Source: an uncultured Bacteroidales bacterium
GTDB taxonomy: Bacteria > Bacteroidota > Bacteroidia > Bacteroidales > Bacteroidaceae
DNA: 64,000 nt
NCBI GenBank assembly: GCA_902802815.1
Contig: CADCNQ010000011.1
Span: 34,867-98,866 of the forward strand
Reading direction: 5' to 3'
The position numbers were made by a program, and so were the translations under genes. Of this stretch, positions 17,411 through 26,820 are shown one piece after another (position 1 is the first letter of the stretch; every line of letters starts with the position of its first letter). The notes beneath the pieces were generated by a model. That model was not told where the DNA came from and ran no database searches. It saw nothing but the letters and a program-made list of their open reading frames with translations.

Positions 17411-18367
17411 ATGAAAAAGATTCTTCTCACCGTCTGCGGCATATGTCTCATGACTCTCGCCGTATGTGCCCAACAGCAGGAGGCATCAACAGTGTACTTC
17501 ACAAAAAACATCTCTCCGGAGAGCCTTGTGGACATATACAAAAAACTGGGTGTAAAACCTCACGGCAAAGTCGCTGTGAAGATAAGCACCGGGGAGTCGG
17601 GCGGTAACAATTATCTCAAGCCCACCCTTATCCGTAATCTGGTGGAAGAAACCAAAGGCACCATTGTTGAGTGCTGCACAGCCTACGGAGGTTCGCGTCA
17701 GGACAAGAAAAAACACTGGGAGACCATCCACGAACACGGTTTCGACAGCATCTTCAATGTTGTCATCATGGACGAAAAGGGAGAAATAAAGATTCCCGTG
17801 CGCGACACCACTTGGATTAAATACGACATCGTGGGTAAGGAACTAAAGCAGTATGATTTCATGATTAATCTTGCCCACTTCAAAGGTCATGTGATGGGCG
17901 GCTTTGGCGGTGTACTGAAGAATCAGAGCATCGGTGTGGCATCTACCGCAGGCAAGGCCTACATCCACAGTCACGGCGTTACCGACAAAACGCCCCAGTG
18001 CTGGCAATACACCCAGCCTCAGGATGCATTCCTCGAGTCTATGGCAGCCGCTGCTGATGCTGTGGAGCAATACATGGGCAAGGGCAATATCATCTACATC
18101 AATGTGATGAACAATATCAGTATCGACTGCGACTGCGACGCACATCCCGCTGCTCCTGAAGTGCAGGATATCGGCATACTGGCATCCACCGATCCCGTGG
18201 CCCTGGACAAGGCCTGTCTTGACAAGGTGTACGGTATCAACCCCGATGCCAACAATAATCCCACACCGCTTATCAAACGCATTGAAAAGCAGCATGGCGG
18301 TCACATCATCGACTATGCGGAGAAAATTGGTATGGGACAGAAGGCGTATAAACTTGTAGAGTTCTGA
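17411..18367 (+). CDS. Exported DUF362 domain protein
   Basis: A 318-residue protein. A signal peptide (to about residue 21, TLAVCAQQQ) precedes a DUF362 domain: KVAVKISTGESGGNNYLKP, TIVECCTAYGGSR, NLAHFKGHVMGGFGGVLKN and ILASTDPVALDKACLD are typical. Many DUF362 proteins end in a ferredoxin-like [4Fe-4S] cluster domain; here only a short cysteine group (CDCDAHP, about residue 240) is seen, so that domain is absent. Biochemical role is not established for this subgroup. It starts 12 bp after trmB and is probably co-transcribed. Confidence 0.88.
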   Translation: MKKILLTVCGICLMTLAVCAQQQEASTVYFTKNISPESLVDIYKKLGVKPHGKVAVKISTGESGGNNYLKPTLIRNLVEETKGTIVECCTAYGGSRQDKKKHWETIHEHGFDSIFNVVIMDEKGEIKIPVRDTTWIKYDIVGKELKQYDFMINLAHFKGHVMGGFGGVLKNQSIGVASTAGKAYIHSHGVTDKTPQCWQYTQPQDAFLESMAAAADAVEQYMGKGNIIYINVMNNISIDCDCDAHPAAPEVQDIGILASTDPVALDKACLDKVYGINPDANNNPTPLIKRIEKQHGGHIIDYAEKIGMGQKAYKLVEF

Positions 18368-18396
18368 CCCACAGACACGACTGTCTACACCCCGTG

Positions 18397-20505
18397 ATGA
18401 GAGGGCTTGCTTCACTCCTCTGCTCCCTGAGCATATTCGCCCATACCCTGTCCCTTGGGGCAGATACCGGAGAGTGTATCATGCGGGCGGCCCAGTGGAA
18501 CAGGCTCTATCCTCAGGAGAAAGTATATCTGCACCTGGACAATACCGCATATTTTCTGGGTGAGACCATCTGGATGAAGGCCTATGTGACGCGCTCCGAC
18601 ACAGAGAACAGGAGCAACATATCACGTGTGCTGTACGTGGAACTCATTTCACCCAGAGGCTTTGTGATAGAACGGCGCAAACTGCAGGTTACGGACGGAC
18701 TGGCGTGGGGCGACATCAAACTGACAAAAAGGATATTCAAAGCCGGATATTATGAAATCCGGGCCTACACGCGCTACATGACGAACTGGGGTAAAAGGAA
18801 TTTCTTCTCACGCGTCGTCCCTGTATTCGACAAGCCGCGCATAGAGGGCGACTACAGCCGCATGTCGCTTGAGCAATATGATGTGACACGCCAACCTGAC
18901 GAGCGACGCGTCTCCATTCCTGAATCTGAAGACGCTGACAACGATATCCGCATCACTGAACTGCCTGACAGCATATACTTTGATGCAGACAAGGGCAGCG
19001 GTTGGGCACTGCTTCACGGCAGCAACATCATCACCGGCAACGCTATCAGGGAAGGAGAGCACATACACCTTTCCCTGCCCAGACATAAAATGAAGGAGGG
19101 CATCTGGCAGATGGTACTCTTCGATGAAGCGGGAAAGGAAATCACGCATCGCGATATCATCGTTGTACCCAAAGCTGACGAAGAACTCAAGATAACGGTG
19201 CGCACCACAGGCATCCGTCCCTGCGGGCGCGTAAGCATCGACATCCAGGGACCGCCACACACGGCTTTCTCGTTCTCTGCCATCGATGCAGCCACCATCT
19301 GCAACGGGTTCCAGGAGGACATCCGCGAGTGGATGCTCCGAAAGAGCGAGAACTGGCACCGATACGACTGGAACACGATGACGGGCATCACGCCCTGGGA
19401 CGGCAGTCAGGTGATAGAAGACAAACTTTATCTTTTTGGCAAAGTAGTACCTAAGAAAAAAAACATGCCACTTGAAGGCGTTTCCGTCTCAGCCACATTC
19501 AGGGGCAGTGAAGAGCGCATGTTCGGTTCGGTAAAGACAGACAGCACCGGGGCATACGCAATCATCCTGCCCGACATAGAAGGTATCTGGAATATGCAAC
19601 TCTCTCCACAGGTAAAAGGTAAGGAAGCAGAGTACCGTATCACAGTAGACCGGCATTTCGCCCCGCCCCTGCGACCTCTCGAGGACAGCGAAGTGAGACA
19701 GACCCCGGTTGACACCACGCGCATCCACCACTGGCAGATAGCACCGCAATACGAGGAAGAGTGGCAGAACATGTATGAGAAGAACGCCACCGTCATGAAG
19801 GAAGTGAACGTAAAGGGCAAACGTAAGTTGGACCACTACGACTACAACGCCTTCACCAACACCGAGGATGCGGAACATTTCTCCGAAATCTATTTCGATT
19901 GCGAGGAGGCCGCAGAGGATATTGCCGACCGCGGTGAGGAAATTCCGGAACTGACAGCATGGCTGGTACAGACTGCCGGCAGCTACCTGGAAGACAGTTA
20001 CGGGCAGGGCCCCAACTACAGCAAGGACCCGGGAGAAGAGGCCGCAAAAATCAAGCACTTTCCGAAATGGAACGGACGCAATGTCGTGTGGTATATAGAC
20101 AACCAACCCGTGGGCGGCATCTGGTATCCCTACCCTGTCCTCCTTGACGAATACCAGTCCGTTTATATCAGCGATTCGCACGGGCACAACGAAGGTAACG
20201 TCACCATCTATGCCTACAGTTACGAACACGACACGTCCAAATGGACAAAAGCGCCCAAGACCAACCGTCAGACACGCTACACACACTACTACGGCTACAG
20301 TCCACCGTCGGAATTCAAAACCGAGGACTATAGTGACATACCGCCTATGCCTGACTTCCGCCGCACGCTCTTCTGGGCTCCCGACATGTGGACGGACGAG
20401 AATGGTGAGGCACACATCGAGTTCTGGAACAATTCCTCCTGCACCGATATGATATTCTCTGCGGAAGGCATCACAAAAGACGGACATTTCATCACAGGAA
20501 AATAA
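18397..20505 (+). CDS. MG2/plug-like surface protein, shorter tandem paralogue
   Basis: About 702 residues; GTG at 18394 is an alternative start. After a signal peptide comes an alpha-2-macroglobulin MG2-like domain (LYPQEKVYLHLDNTAYFLGETIWMKAY, in parts QEKVYLHLDNTAYFLGET). A carboxypeptidase-regulatory-like beta domain follows (LYLFGKVVPKK...LEGVSVSATF, about residues 345-420). The C-terminal region resembles a TonB-receptor plug (VVWYIDNQPVGG, LLDEYQSVYISD) and ends with PDFRRTLFWAPDMWTDENG. Such proteins are common in Bacteroidota and may form outer-membrane or periplasmic complexes; the function is not known. The next gene is a 905-residue paralogue. Compared with it, this copy lacks an ~80-residue segment containing PEGGYLV and an ~30-residue segment before RRYDWD. 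Confidence 0.85.
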   Translation: MRGLASLLCSLSIFAHTLSLGADTGECIMRAAQWNRLYPQEKVYLHLDNTAYFLGETIWMKAYVTRSDTENRSNISRVLYVELISPRGFVIERRKLQVTDGLAWGDIKLTKRIFKAGYYEIRAYTRYMTNWGKRNFFSRVVPVFDKPRIEGDYSRMSLEQYDVTRQPDERRVSIPESEDADNDIRITELPDSIYFDADKGSGWALLHGSNIITGNAIREGEHIHLSLPRHKMKEGIWQMVLFDEAGKEITHRDIIVVPKADEELKITVRTTGIRPCGRVSIDIQGPPHTAFSFSAIDAATICNGFQEDIREWMLRKSENWHRYDWNTMTGITPWDGSQVIEDKLYLFGKVVPKKKNMPLEGVSVSATFRGSEERMFGSVKTDSTGAYAIILPDIEGIWNMQLSPQVKGKEAEYRITVDRHFAPPLRPLEDSEVRQTPVDTTRIHHWQIAPQYEEEWQNMYEKNATVMKEVNVKGKRKLDHYDYNAFTNTEDAEHFSEIYFDCEEAAEDIADRGEEIPELTAWLVQTAGSYLEDSYGQGPNYSKDPGEEAAKIKHFPKWNGRNVVWYIDNQPVGGIWYPYPVLLDEYQSVYISDSHGHNEGNVTIYAYSYEHDTSKWTKAPKTNRQTRYTHYYGYSPPSEFKTEDYSDIPPMPDFRRTLFWAPDMWTDENGEAHIEFWNNSSCTDMIFSAEGITKDGHFITGK

Positions 20506-20530
20506 GTATCCACCAATAATATTCACCAGT

Positions 20531-23248
20531 ATGAAACGGACATTGACATCCATCATTGCGCTCTTCGCGCTCACAGGCATTCTGACGCAGCAGTTGTGTA
20601 CAGCAGCCACCTCACCGGAGGTTACTTCCACGCAGAAGACACTCATTGGCAGAGCGACGGCATGGAACAAGCTCATGCCTCAGGAGAAGGTATACATACA
20701 TCTCGACAACACGGGCTATTTCAAGGGCGAGACCATCTGGATGAAAGCCTATATGACACGTTCCGACACAGGTCTCCGCGGCAATATCTCCAGCGTACTC
20801 TATGTGGATCTGATATCTCCCGACGGCAATGTAGTGGCTCGACGCAAACTGTTCGCCACTCACGGCATCGCAGCAGGAAGCATCGATCTGGATGCCGATG
20901 TCCTCCCCTCCGGCTACTATGAGATAAGAGCCTATACGCGCTATATGATGAACTGGGGTGAGAACAACGTCTTCTCACGCGTCATTCCCATCTTCGACAA
21001 GCCCGCCTCGGAGGGCGACTACAGCAATCCGAAGATGACGGGCGACTCCCGCCTGCTCGAGCGTAAGGAGGAGAGCGAGAAGCAGATACGCTTCTTCCCC
21101 GAAGGCGGTTATCTTGTTAAGGGACTGCCCGGTCGTGTGGCATTGGACTATCGCGGCAAGCGGGGTGTCATGGACATACCCCTCATGGGAGACAAGCGCA
21201 GTGTCGATGTGGACATCGACGGCAAGACCCACACCACCCTGCTTCCCGAACCGCAGGCAGAAGGTTGTGTATTGCGCGTGGATGCCACACGTGCAGACAG
21301 CATTGTCACAGATGTCTATGCCACAGATTCCTTCAAGGACAGGGAACTCCTGTGGATGCTGATGCACGAAGGCCAGGTGGTGAAGAGTTACAGTTTCAAG
21401 GCCTCCTCACACTGGAGATGCAGCGAAGAGCGCAGCACATTGCCGGAAGGTGTCTCTCAGGTGACACTCCTCTCTGACAACGGCGCAATACTTGCGGAGA
21501 GATTCATCTTCATCACTCCCAGGGAGGAGACCACTGCTGCGGTAAAGAACCTCAGCGGGAATCTTACACCATGCGGACGAGTGGTTCTCGACATCGAGGC
21601 AGAGCCCCACACCTCTCTCTCCTTCTCCGCTATTGACGCACAGAGCGCCACAAACGGACACTCCGGCAACATACGCACATGGATGCTGCTGGGCAGCGAT
21701 CTCAGGGGCTATATTGCCAACCCCGACTATTATTTCGAGGCTGACGACGAATCCCATCGCAAAGCCGCTGACCTCCTTATGCTGGTGCAGGGATGGAGAC
21801 GCTACGACTGGGACTTCGTCACAGGACGACGTCGTTTCGACCATCCGCAGATTATTGAGGAGAGCCTCAACCTCTTCGGTACCGTTAAACCCAAGAAGAA
21901 GAAAGACCCCATTGATGGTGTCACCGTCACAGCCACCTTCAGCGGTGACGGTCAGAAGTTCTTCCTTACTGCAAAAACCGACAGTACAGGACGCTACGCC
22001 ATGGTGCTGCCTGATATACAGGACGACTGGTCGATGAACATCATGACCTCCTACGGCGGCAAGAAAGCAGAGTACACCGTCACTATCGACCGCAACTTCG
22101 CTCCCAAGCCGCGCATCATCGGCAACGATGAGAAGACGCTGCTTCCCGTGGACACTGCACAGGTTCAGCATTGGGATATTCCTGTCGAGGAGGAAGATGT
22201 CTGGAAACCTTTCATCACCGACAAGAGTATCACCACCATACGCGAGGTGAAAGTGAACGGAAAGAAACGCGACAATCACTACGACTACAGTGCACGCGGT
22301 GACGAGACGGATGCCATACGCAAGGCCGTACTCTACTACAATTGCGAGATTGAGGCTGAGGAGATTGCCGACAGGGGCGACCAGCTTCCCACTCTTGGCG
22401 AATGGCTCCACGAGAAGAATCCCATCTTCGAAGGCGGACAGCCCTCCACACGTCTGGCCTGGGACCTCAACGACTATGCCAATACCAACACCGGCACATC
22501 AGACCCCACATGGGACGAACTGCTTTCCGAACTCGTCGTGGATGTCAACATGATGAATATGCCAGATGAGGAATTCCGCCACTCAATAAACCACGTCATA
22601 AAGAGTAAGCGAGGTGATGATATAAGCACCTACAAGGAGAATCCCAGTATACAGGAACTCTATGCCCAGCTTTCCACCAACACGCGTCACAACTGGGCGA
22701 TACTGTGGGGCGACGGCACGAGCATACTCAACAAACCCGTCGTGTGGATTGTCAACAACCAGTTCTGCAGCATCACCAATTTCAAGGGCAACTATCTCGA
22801 CACCAACCGTGCCTATGCCGGTGCTGTGGACAACAACTCCTTCACCACTGAGATACCCATATTCCTCGACGAGGTGCGCTCCATCTATGCCACAGACGAT
22901 ATCAGCAGCCTGCGACAGCATATACGCTGCAACAGCATCGAGGAGAAGAGTCCCTATATCATCTACTGCTACACCTACCTCAACCGCCCCAAGGAGCGTA
23001 TGAAGGGAGTGCGTTACGCCAATTACCACGGTTACGACCCGGTGGAGATCTTCGAGACGGAGGACTACAGCGATATTGCGCCCATGCCCGACTTTCGTCG
23101 CACTCTCTTCTGGGAACCCAACCTGTGGACTGACGAAAACGGCAAGGCACATGTGGAGTTCTGGAACAACTCCTCCTGCACCAACATGCTGTTCTCTGTG
23201 GAAGGTATCACAGGAGACGGAAAGCTGATTACCGAACAACATAAATAA
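20531..23248 (+). CDS. MG2/plug-like surface protein, full-length tandem paralogue
   Basis: A 905-residue paralogue of the preceding gene, 25 bp downstream. The order is: signal peptide (to about residue 27), MG2-like domain (PQEKVYIHLDNTGYFKGETIW), an extra macroglobulin-like segment with IRFFPEGGYLVKGLPGRVAL (about 185-290) missing from its neighbour, a carboxypeptidase-regulatory-like domain (LNLFGTVKPKKKKDPIDGV, about 450-530), and a plug-like C-terminus (VVWIVNNQF, IFLDEVRSIYATDD). It ends with the shared signature PDFRRTLFWEPNLWTDENGKAHVEFWNNSSC, seen in both copies. The pair arose by tandem duplication. Location is probably periplasmic or outer membrane. The role is unknown. Confidence 0.87.
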   Translation: MKRTLTSIIALFALTGILTQQLCTAATSPEVTSTQKTLIGRATAWNKLMPQEKVYIHLDNTGYFKGETIWMKAYMTRSDTGLRGNISSVLYVDLISPDGNVVARRKLFATHGIAAGSIDLDADVLPSGYYEIRAYTRYMMNWGENNVFSRVIPIFDKPASEGDYSNPKMTGDSRLLERKEESEKQIRFFPEGGYLVKGLPGRVALDYRGKRGVMDIPLMGDKRSVDVDIDGKTHTTLLPEPQAEGCVLRVDATRADSIVTDVYATDSFKDRELLWMLMHEGQVVKSYSFKASSHWRCSEERSTLPEGVSQVTLLSDNGAILAERFIFITPREETTAAVKNLSGNLTPCGRVVLDIEAEPHTSLSFSAIDAQSATNGHSGNIRTWMLLGSDLRGYIANPDYYFEADDESHRKAADLLMLVQGWRRYDWDFVTGRRRFDHPQIIEESLNLFGTVKPKKKKDPIDGVTVTATFSGDGQKFFLTAKTDSTGRYAMVLPDIQDDWSMNIMTSYGGKKAEYTVTIDRNFAPKPRIIGNDEKTLLPVDTAQVQHWDIPVEEEDVWKPFITDKSITTIREVKVNGKKRDNHYDYSARGDETDAIRKAVLYYNCEIEAEEIADRGDQLPTLGEWLHEKNPIFEGGQPSTRLAWDLNDYANTNTGTSDPTWDELLSELVVDVNMMNMPDEEFRHSINHVIKSKRGDDISTYKENPSIQELYAQLSTNTRHNWAILWGDGTSILNKPVVWIVNNQFCSITNFKGNYLDTNRAYAGAVDNNSFTTEIPIFLDEVRSIYATDDISSLRQHIRCNSIEEKSPYIIYCYTYLNRPKERMKGVRYANYHGYDPVEIFETEDYSDIAPMPDFRRTLFWEPNLWTDENGKAHVEFWNNSSCTNMLFSVEGITGDGKLITEQHK

Positions 23249-23254
23249 TATAAT

Positions 23255-24355
23255 ATGGAGATATATCCCAAACTGATTATGGACGCACTCTCCACAGTGC
23301 GCTATCCCGGCACGGGTAAGAACATCGTGGAGATGCAGATGGTGGAGGACGACCTGCGCATTGCAGGTATGCATGTGTCCTTCACCCTGATATTCGACAA
23401 ACCCACCAACCCCTTCCTCAAGAGCCTCGTGAAGGCGGCAGAGGCTGCCATACATGCCTTTGTGTCAAAGGATGTCGAGGTGGAAATCAAGACAAAGACG
23501 CTGCAGGCTCCCCGTCCCGACATACCCGACCTTCTTCCCGGTGTAAAGAATATCATTGCCGTCTCCAGCGGCAAGGGCGGCGTGGGCAAAAGCACTGTGG
23601 CTGCCAACCTCGCTGTAGCCCTGGCCCGCATGGGACACCGTGTGGGACTTCTCGACTGCGACATTTTCGGACCCTCCGCGCCCAAGATGCTGCAGATAGA
23701 GGACGCACGCCCCTATTCCGAGAATATAGACGGTCGCGACCTTATCATACCTGTGGAGAAATACGGCATCAAGGTGCTTTCCATCGGTTTCTTTGTTGAC
23801 CCCGACACCCCCACTCTCTGGCGCGGCGGCATGGCATCCAATGCTCTCAAGCAGCTCATCGGTGATGCCCAGTGGGGCGACCTCGACTACTTCATCCTCG
23901 ACACGCCTCCCGGCACCTCCGACATACATCTCACCCTCGTGCAGACAGTACCCATCACGGGAGCCGTCATCGTGTCCACACCTCAGCAGGTGGCACTTGC
24001 CGACGCACGCAAGGGTATCAATATGTACCGCAACGAGAAGGTCGATGTACCCATTCTCGGACTTGTGGAGAATATGGCGTGGTTCACTCCTGCAGAGCAT
24101 CCCGAAGAGAAATATTTCCTCTTCGGACGTGATGGTGTGAAGCAGTTGGCAGAGACGATGCAGGTACCCCTTCTGGGCCAGATTCCCGTGGTGCAGAGCA
24201 TCTGCGAGAACGGAGACAACGGTACCCCTGCAGCACTCGATCCGTCCTCACCCACAGGTCAGGCGTTTCTCCAGCTTGCAGCACGTGTGGTCACTGAAAC
24301 CGACCGCCGCAATCTCGAAAAGGAAAAGACGAGAACCGTGTCCGTCAAGAGTTGA
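23255..24355 (+). CDS. mrp: Mrp/ApbC-type iron-sulfur carrier ATPase
   Basis: A 366-residue cytoplasmic P-loop ATPase of the Mrp/NBP35 family, which carries and inserts [4Fe-4S] clusters. An N-terminal MIP18/DUF59-like domain (about 1-90) precedes the deviant Walker A SSGKGGVGKSTVAANLA (about residues 104-120). LLDCDIFGPSAPKML and YFILDTPPGTSD (Walker B) are present. The usual C-terminal CxxC of Mrp is not obvious in this sequence, which is worth noting. It starts 6 bp after the surface-protein gene, and its last 11 bp overlap the 3-prime end of the convergent antiporter gene. Confidence 0.93.
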   Translation: MEIYPKLIMDALSTVRYPGTGKNIVEMQMVEDDLRIAGMHVSFTLIFDKPTNPFLKSLVKAAEAAIHAFVSKDVEVEIKTKTLQAPRPDIPDLLPGVKNIIAVSSGKGGVGKSTVAANLAVALARMGHRVGLLDCDIFGPSAPKMLQIEDARPYSENIDGRDLIIPVEKYGIKVLSIGFFVDPDTPTLWRGGMASNALKQLIGDAQWGDLDYFILDTPPGTSDIHLTLVQTVPITGAVIVSTPQQVALADARKGINMYRNEKVDVPILGLVENMAWFTPAEHPEEKYFLFGRDGVKQLAETMQVPLLGQIPVVQSICENGDNGTPAALDPSSPTGQAFLQLAARVVTETDRRNLEKEKTRTVSVKS

Positions 24356-25463
24356 CGGACACCTTCTTTCTCAGAAGGATATAGCACAGCGCCACCACAC
24401 CCAGCACCATCGGATAGTGCAGGTTGGGGATGATGTCAAATGGTGATATCTTGGCCAGACCTGCAGCTATCAGCAACTGTGCACCATAGGGAAGGAAACC
24501 CTGCGCCACGCATGAGAAGGTGTCCAGAATGGAGGCGGCACGCAGTTTCGATATACCATAGTGCTCTGTCATCTCCTTGCACAGAGGCCCCACGGACAGT
24601 ATGGCAATGGTGTTGTTGGCCGTCAGGATGTCAGCTATGCTGACAAGCGCAGCCATAGCCAGTTCCGCAGCACGTCCGCCTTTCACCTTTCTGCCCACGA
24701 AATCCATCACGAGTTGGAGCCACCCCAGATGGCGCACCACTTCAATAACCACTGCAGCCACTATTGTCACCACTATGAGCTGCCCCATACCGAGTACGCC
24801 TGTCCACGCATTTTTTGCTAGGAAGGCCACATCGTAACCGATACTCAGACCAATAGCACAACTTAAACCCAGTGCCAATGCCAGCAACACCAGCACGTTC
24901 ATGCCGCAGAGCGCAGACACGAGAATGAAGATGTATGGCATCGTCAGCAGGAAACGGCGGGTATGAAACACAACGTCAGCACCGCTGCCCCCCGCGCGAC
25001 TCAGCAGTGTGGCATAGAGAATGACACATAACAGCGCTGCGGGCAGCGCAATCCACAGATTAGCCAGGAATTTGTCCTTCATGCGACATCCCAGCGTACG
25101 CGTTGCCGCTATGGTGGTGTCGGAGATGAAGGAGAGGTTGTCACCGAAGAAGGCACCGCCCACCACGACACCCGTCAGCAGCGGCACGGAGTAGCCCGTC
25201 GCATCGCTCATTCCCACTGCAATGGGTGTAAGGGCGGCAATAGTGCCGCAACTGGTGCCTACCGAGAGACTCACCACACAGGCAGCCATGAAGACACCTA
25301 CCAGTACCAGACTTGAGGGCAGCAGCCACAGCGTCATGTCCACCATGGCCTTCACACCGCCTATGACACCTGCCACGGAGGCAAATGCTCCTGCCAGCAC
25401 AAAGATACAGAGCATGAGGAGCACGTTTTTACGCGACTCCGTTATCAGACGCAGCTTCTTCAC
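24345..25463 (-). CDS. NhaC-family Na+/H+ antiporter
   Basis: A 372-residue polytopic inner-membrane protein. Segments such as CVVSLSVGTSCGTIAALTPIAVGM, GGAFFGDNLSFISDTTIAATRTLGC and SIADILTANNTIAILSVGPLC match the NhaC/ArsB-like antiporter superfamily. It would exchange sodium for protons, although related proteins carry lactate, malate or amino acids. The start is GTG at 25463, 17 bp after the ilvE stop, so it is probably co-transcribed with ilvE. At 372 residues it is somewhat shorter than usual (about 430-460), with the N-terminal helices reduced. Its 3-prime end overlaps mrp tail to tail. Confidence 0.85.
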   Translation of the reverse strand: MKKLRLITESRKNVLLMLCIFVLAGAFASVAGVIGGVKAMVDMTLWLLPSSLVLVGVFMAACVVSLSVGTSCGTIAALTPIAVGMSDATGYSVPLLTGVVVGGAFFGDNLSFISDTTIAATRTLGCRMKDKFLANLWIALPAALLCVILYATLLSRAGGSGADVVFHTRRFLLTMPYIFILVSALCGMNVLVLLALALGLSCAIGLSIGYDVAFLAKNAWTGVLGMGQLIVVTIVAAVVIEVVRHLGWLQLVMDFVGRKVKGGRAAELAMAALVSIADILTANNTIAILSVGPLCKEMTEHYGISKLRAASILDTFSCVAQGFLPYGAQLLIAAGLAKISPFDIIPNLHYPMVLGVVALCYILLRKKVSVNS

Positions 25464-25480
25464 TTCGAAGACGTTTCTTT

Positions 25481-26503
25481 TCAGTCGATTACAACGCGTG
25501 TCCAGCCATGCTTGTCAGGCTCTGTGCCATACTGGATGCCGCGCAGCAGATTATACAGTTTCGTGGATACGGGACCCGGCTTGCCGTCCTTGGAGATGAC
25601 GAAACTCTTCTTATCCTCCAGGTCGTCAATCTTGCGTATGGGAGATATCACAGCTGCAGTACCGCAGGCACCTGCCTCCTCAAACGTAGCCAGTTCGTCT
25701 TCCGGAATCTGACGGCGCTCCACCTTCAGGCCAAGGTCTTCAGCCAGCTGCATGAGACTCTTGTTGGTGATTGAGGGCAGTATGGATGTTGATTTCGGTG
25801 TCACATACGTGTTGTTCTTGATACCGAAGAAATTGGCAGCACCGCATTCGTCCATGTATTTCTTCTCCTTGGCGTCCAGGTAGAACTCGCATGCGTAGCC
25901 CAGATCGTGTGCCATCTTGTTGGCACGCAGGGATGCTGCGTAGTTGCCGCCCACCTTGTAGATACCCGTGCCGAGAGGTGCCGAGCGGTCGAATTCGCGT
26001 ATGATGACGTAGTCGTTGCAAGAGAATCCGCCCTTGAAGTACGGACCTACGGGTGTTACGAATATCATGAAGAGATACTCCGTTGCGGGATGCACGCCCA
26101 CCTGGGCGCTTATGCCTATCAGCAGCGGACGGATATACAGGGTGGCTCCTGTCTCATAGGGAGGGATGAAGCGCTCGTTGAGGCGCACCACCTTGTCCAC
26201 CATCTCGTTGAATTTCTCCGTGGGCAGTTCGGGCATCAGTATACCGCGGCATGTGGACTGCAGACGTGCAGCGTTCTCGTCGCTGCGGAACACGCGCACC
26301 TTGCCGTCAGGACATCTGTAAGCCTTCAGACCCTCAAAAGCCTCCTGTCCGTAGTGCAGACATGTGGCTGCCATATGCATGGGGATTGTCTCCTCGCTGC
26401 TTACCTCTATCTCGCCCCACTTACCGTCGCGGTAGTAGCATCGTACGTTGTAGTCTGTCTTTCTGTAGCCGAAACCGAGGCTACTCCAATCCATTTGTTC
26501 CAT
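25481..26503 (-). CDS. ilvE: Branched-chain amino-acid aminotransferase
   Basis: A 340-residue fold-type IV PLP enzyme that interconverts valine, leucine and isoleucine with their 2-keto acids. Family motifs: LHYGQEAFEGLKAYR, RPLLIGISAQVGVHPA, YKVGGNYAASLRANKMAHDLGY (containing the PLP lysine, in parts GGNYAASLRANK), YMDECGAANFFGI and EEAGACGTAAVISPI. Length is standard. A -7 box lies 33 bp upstream, and the antiporter gene follows after 17 bp. Confidence 0.96.
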   Translation of the reverse strand: MEQMDWSSLGFGYRKTDYNVRCYYRDGKWGEIEVSSEETIPMHMAATCLHYGQEAFEGLKAYRCPDGKVRVFRSDENAARLQSTCRGILMPELPTEKFNEMVDKVVRLNERFIPPYETGATLYIRPLLIGISAQVGVHPATEYLFMIFVTPVGPYFKGGFSCNDYVIIREFDRSAPLGTGIYKVGGNYAASLRANKMAHDLGYACEFYLDAKEKKYMDECGAANFFGIKNNTYVTPKSTSILPSITNKSLMQLAEDLGLKVERRQIPEDELATFEEAGACGTAAVISPIRKIDDLEDKKSFVISKDGKPGPVSTKLYNLLRGIQYGTEPDKHGWTRVVID

Positions 26504-26535
26504 ATATTTGATGTGTTTTTTCTTATTTTCGCACG

Positions 26536-26543
26536 CAAAAATA
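26536..26543 (-). promoter_or_regulatory. -7 box for ilvE
   Basis: Minus-strand TATTTTTG matches TAnnTTTG, 33 bp before the ilvE ATG at 26503. It separates ilvE from the upstream xseB gene. Confidence 0.55.
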
Positions 26544-26573
26544 CAAAATATTTATGAATTACGCGTTCACACT

Positions 26574-26756
26574 CTACGAATTATTTTCAAGAATGTCCTC
26601 TATTTTTTCTTCCACCGACTGCAACTTCTCCTTGCAGAACTTGATAAGTCCCTCTGCAGCCTGCAGTTTTGCAGACATCTCGTCCACCGGCACCGCACCT
26701 CCTTCCAGTTCGCGTGCGATGGCCTCCAGTTTCTCTATTGCCTCTTCGTATTTCAT
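26574..26756 (-). CDS. xseB: Exodeoxyribonuclease VII small subunit
   Basis: A 60-residue helical protein (MKYEEAIEKLEAIARELEGG..., quoted in part: YEEAIEKLEAIARELEGG) ending EEKIEDILENNS. This is the canonical XseB pattern. It pairs with XseA to degrade single-stranded DNA to oligonucleotides. I chose the ATG at 26756 because a longer in-frame start at 26777 would translate tandem-repeat DNA (FKVES) shared with the end of xseA. It lies 42 bp after xseA on the same strand. Confidence 0.93.
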   Translation of the reverse strand: MKYEEAIEKLEAIARELEGGAVPVDEMSAKLQAAEGLIKFCKEKLQSVEEKIEDILENNS

Positions 26757-26761
26757 TAAAC

Positions 26762-26820
26762 TTTCAACTTTAAACATTCAACTTTCAACTCTCAACTTTC
26801 AACTTTCAACTTTCAACTTC
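26762..26820. repeat. TTTCAAC heptamer array between and into xseA
   Basis: Copies of TTTCAAC, some degenerate (tttaaac, attcaac, tctcaac), run from 26762 to about 26820. The array covers the xseB-xseA spacer and the last 22 bp of xseA. The XseA tail KLKVES and its TGA stop are encoded by the repeats. Confidence 0.8.
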
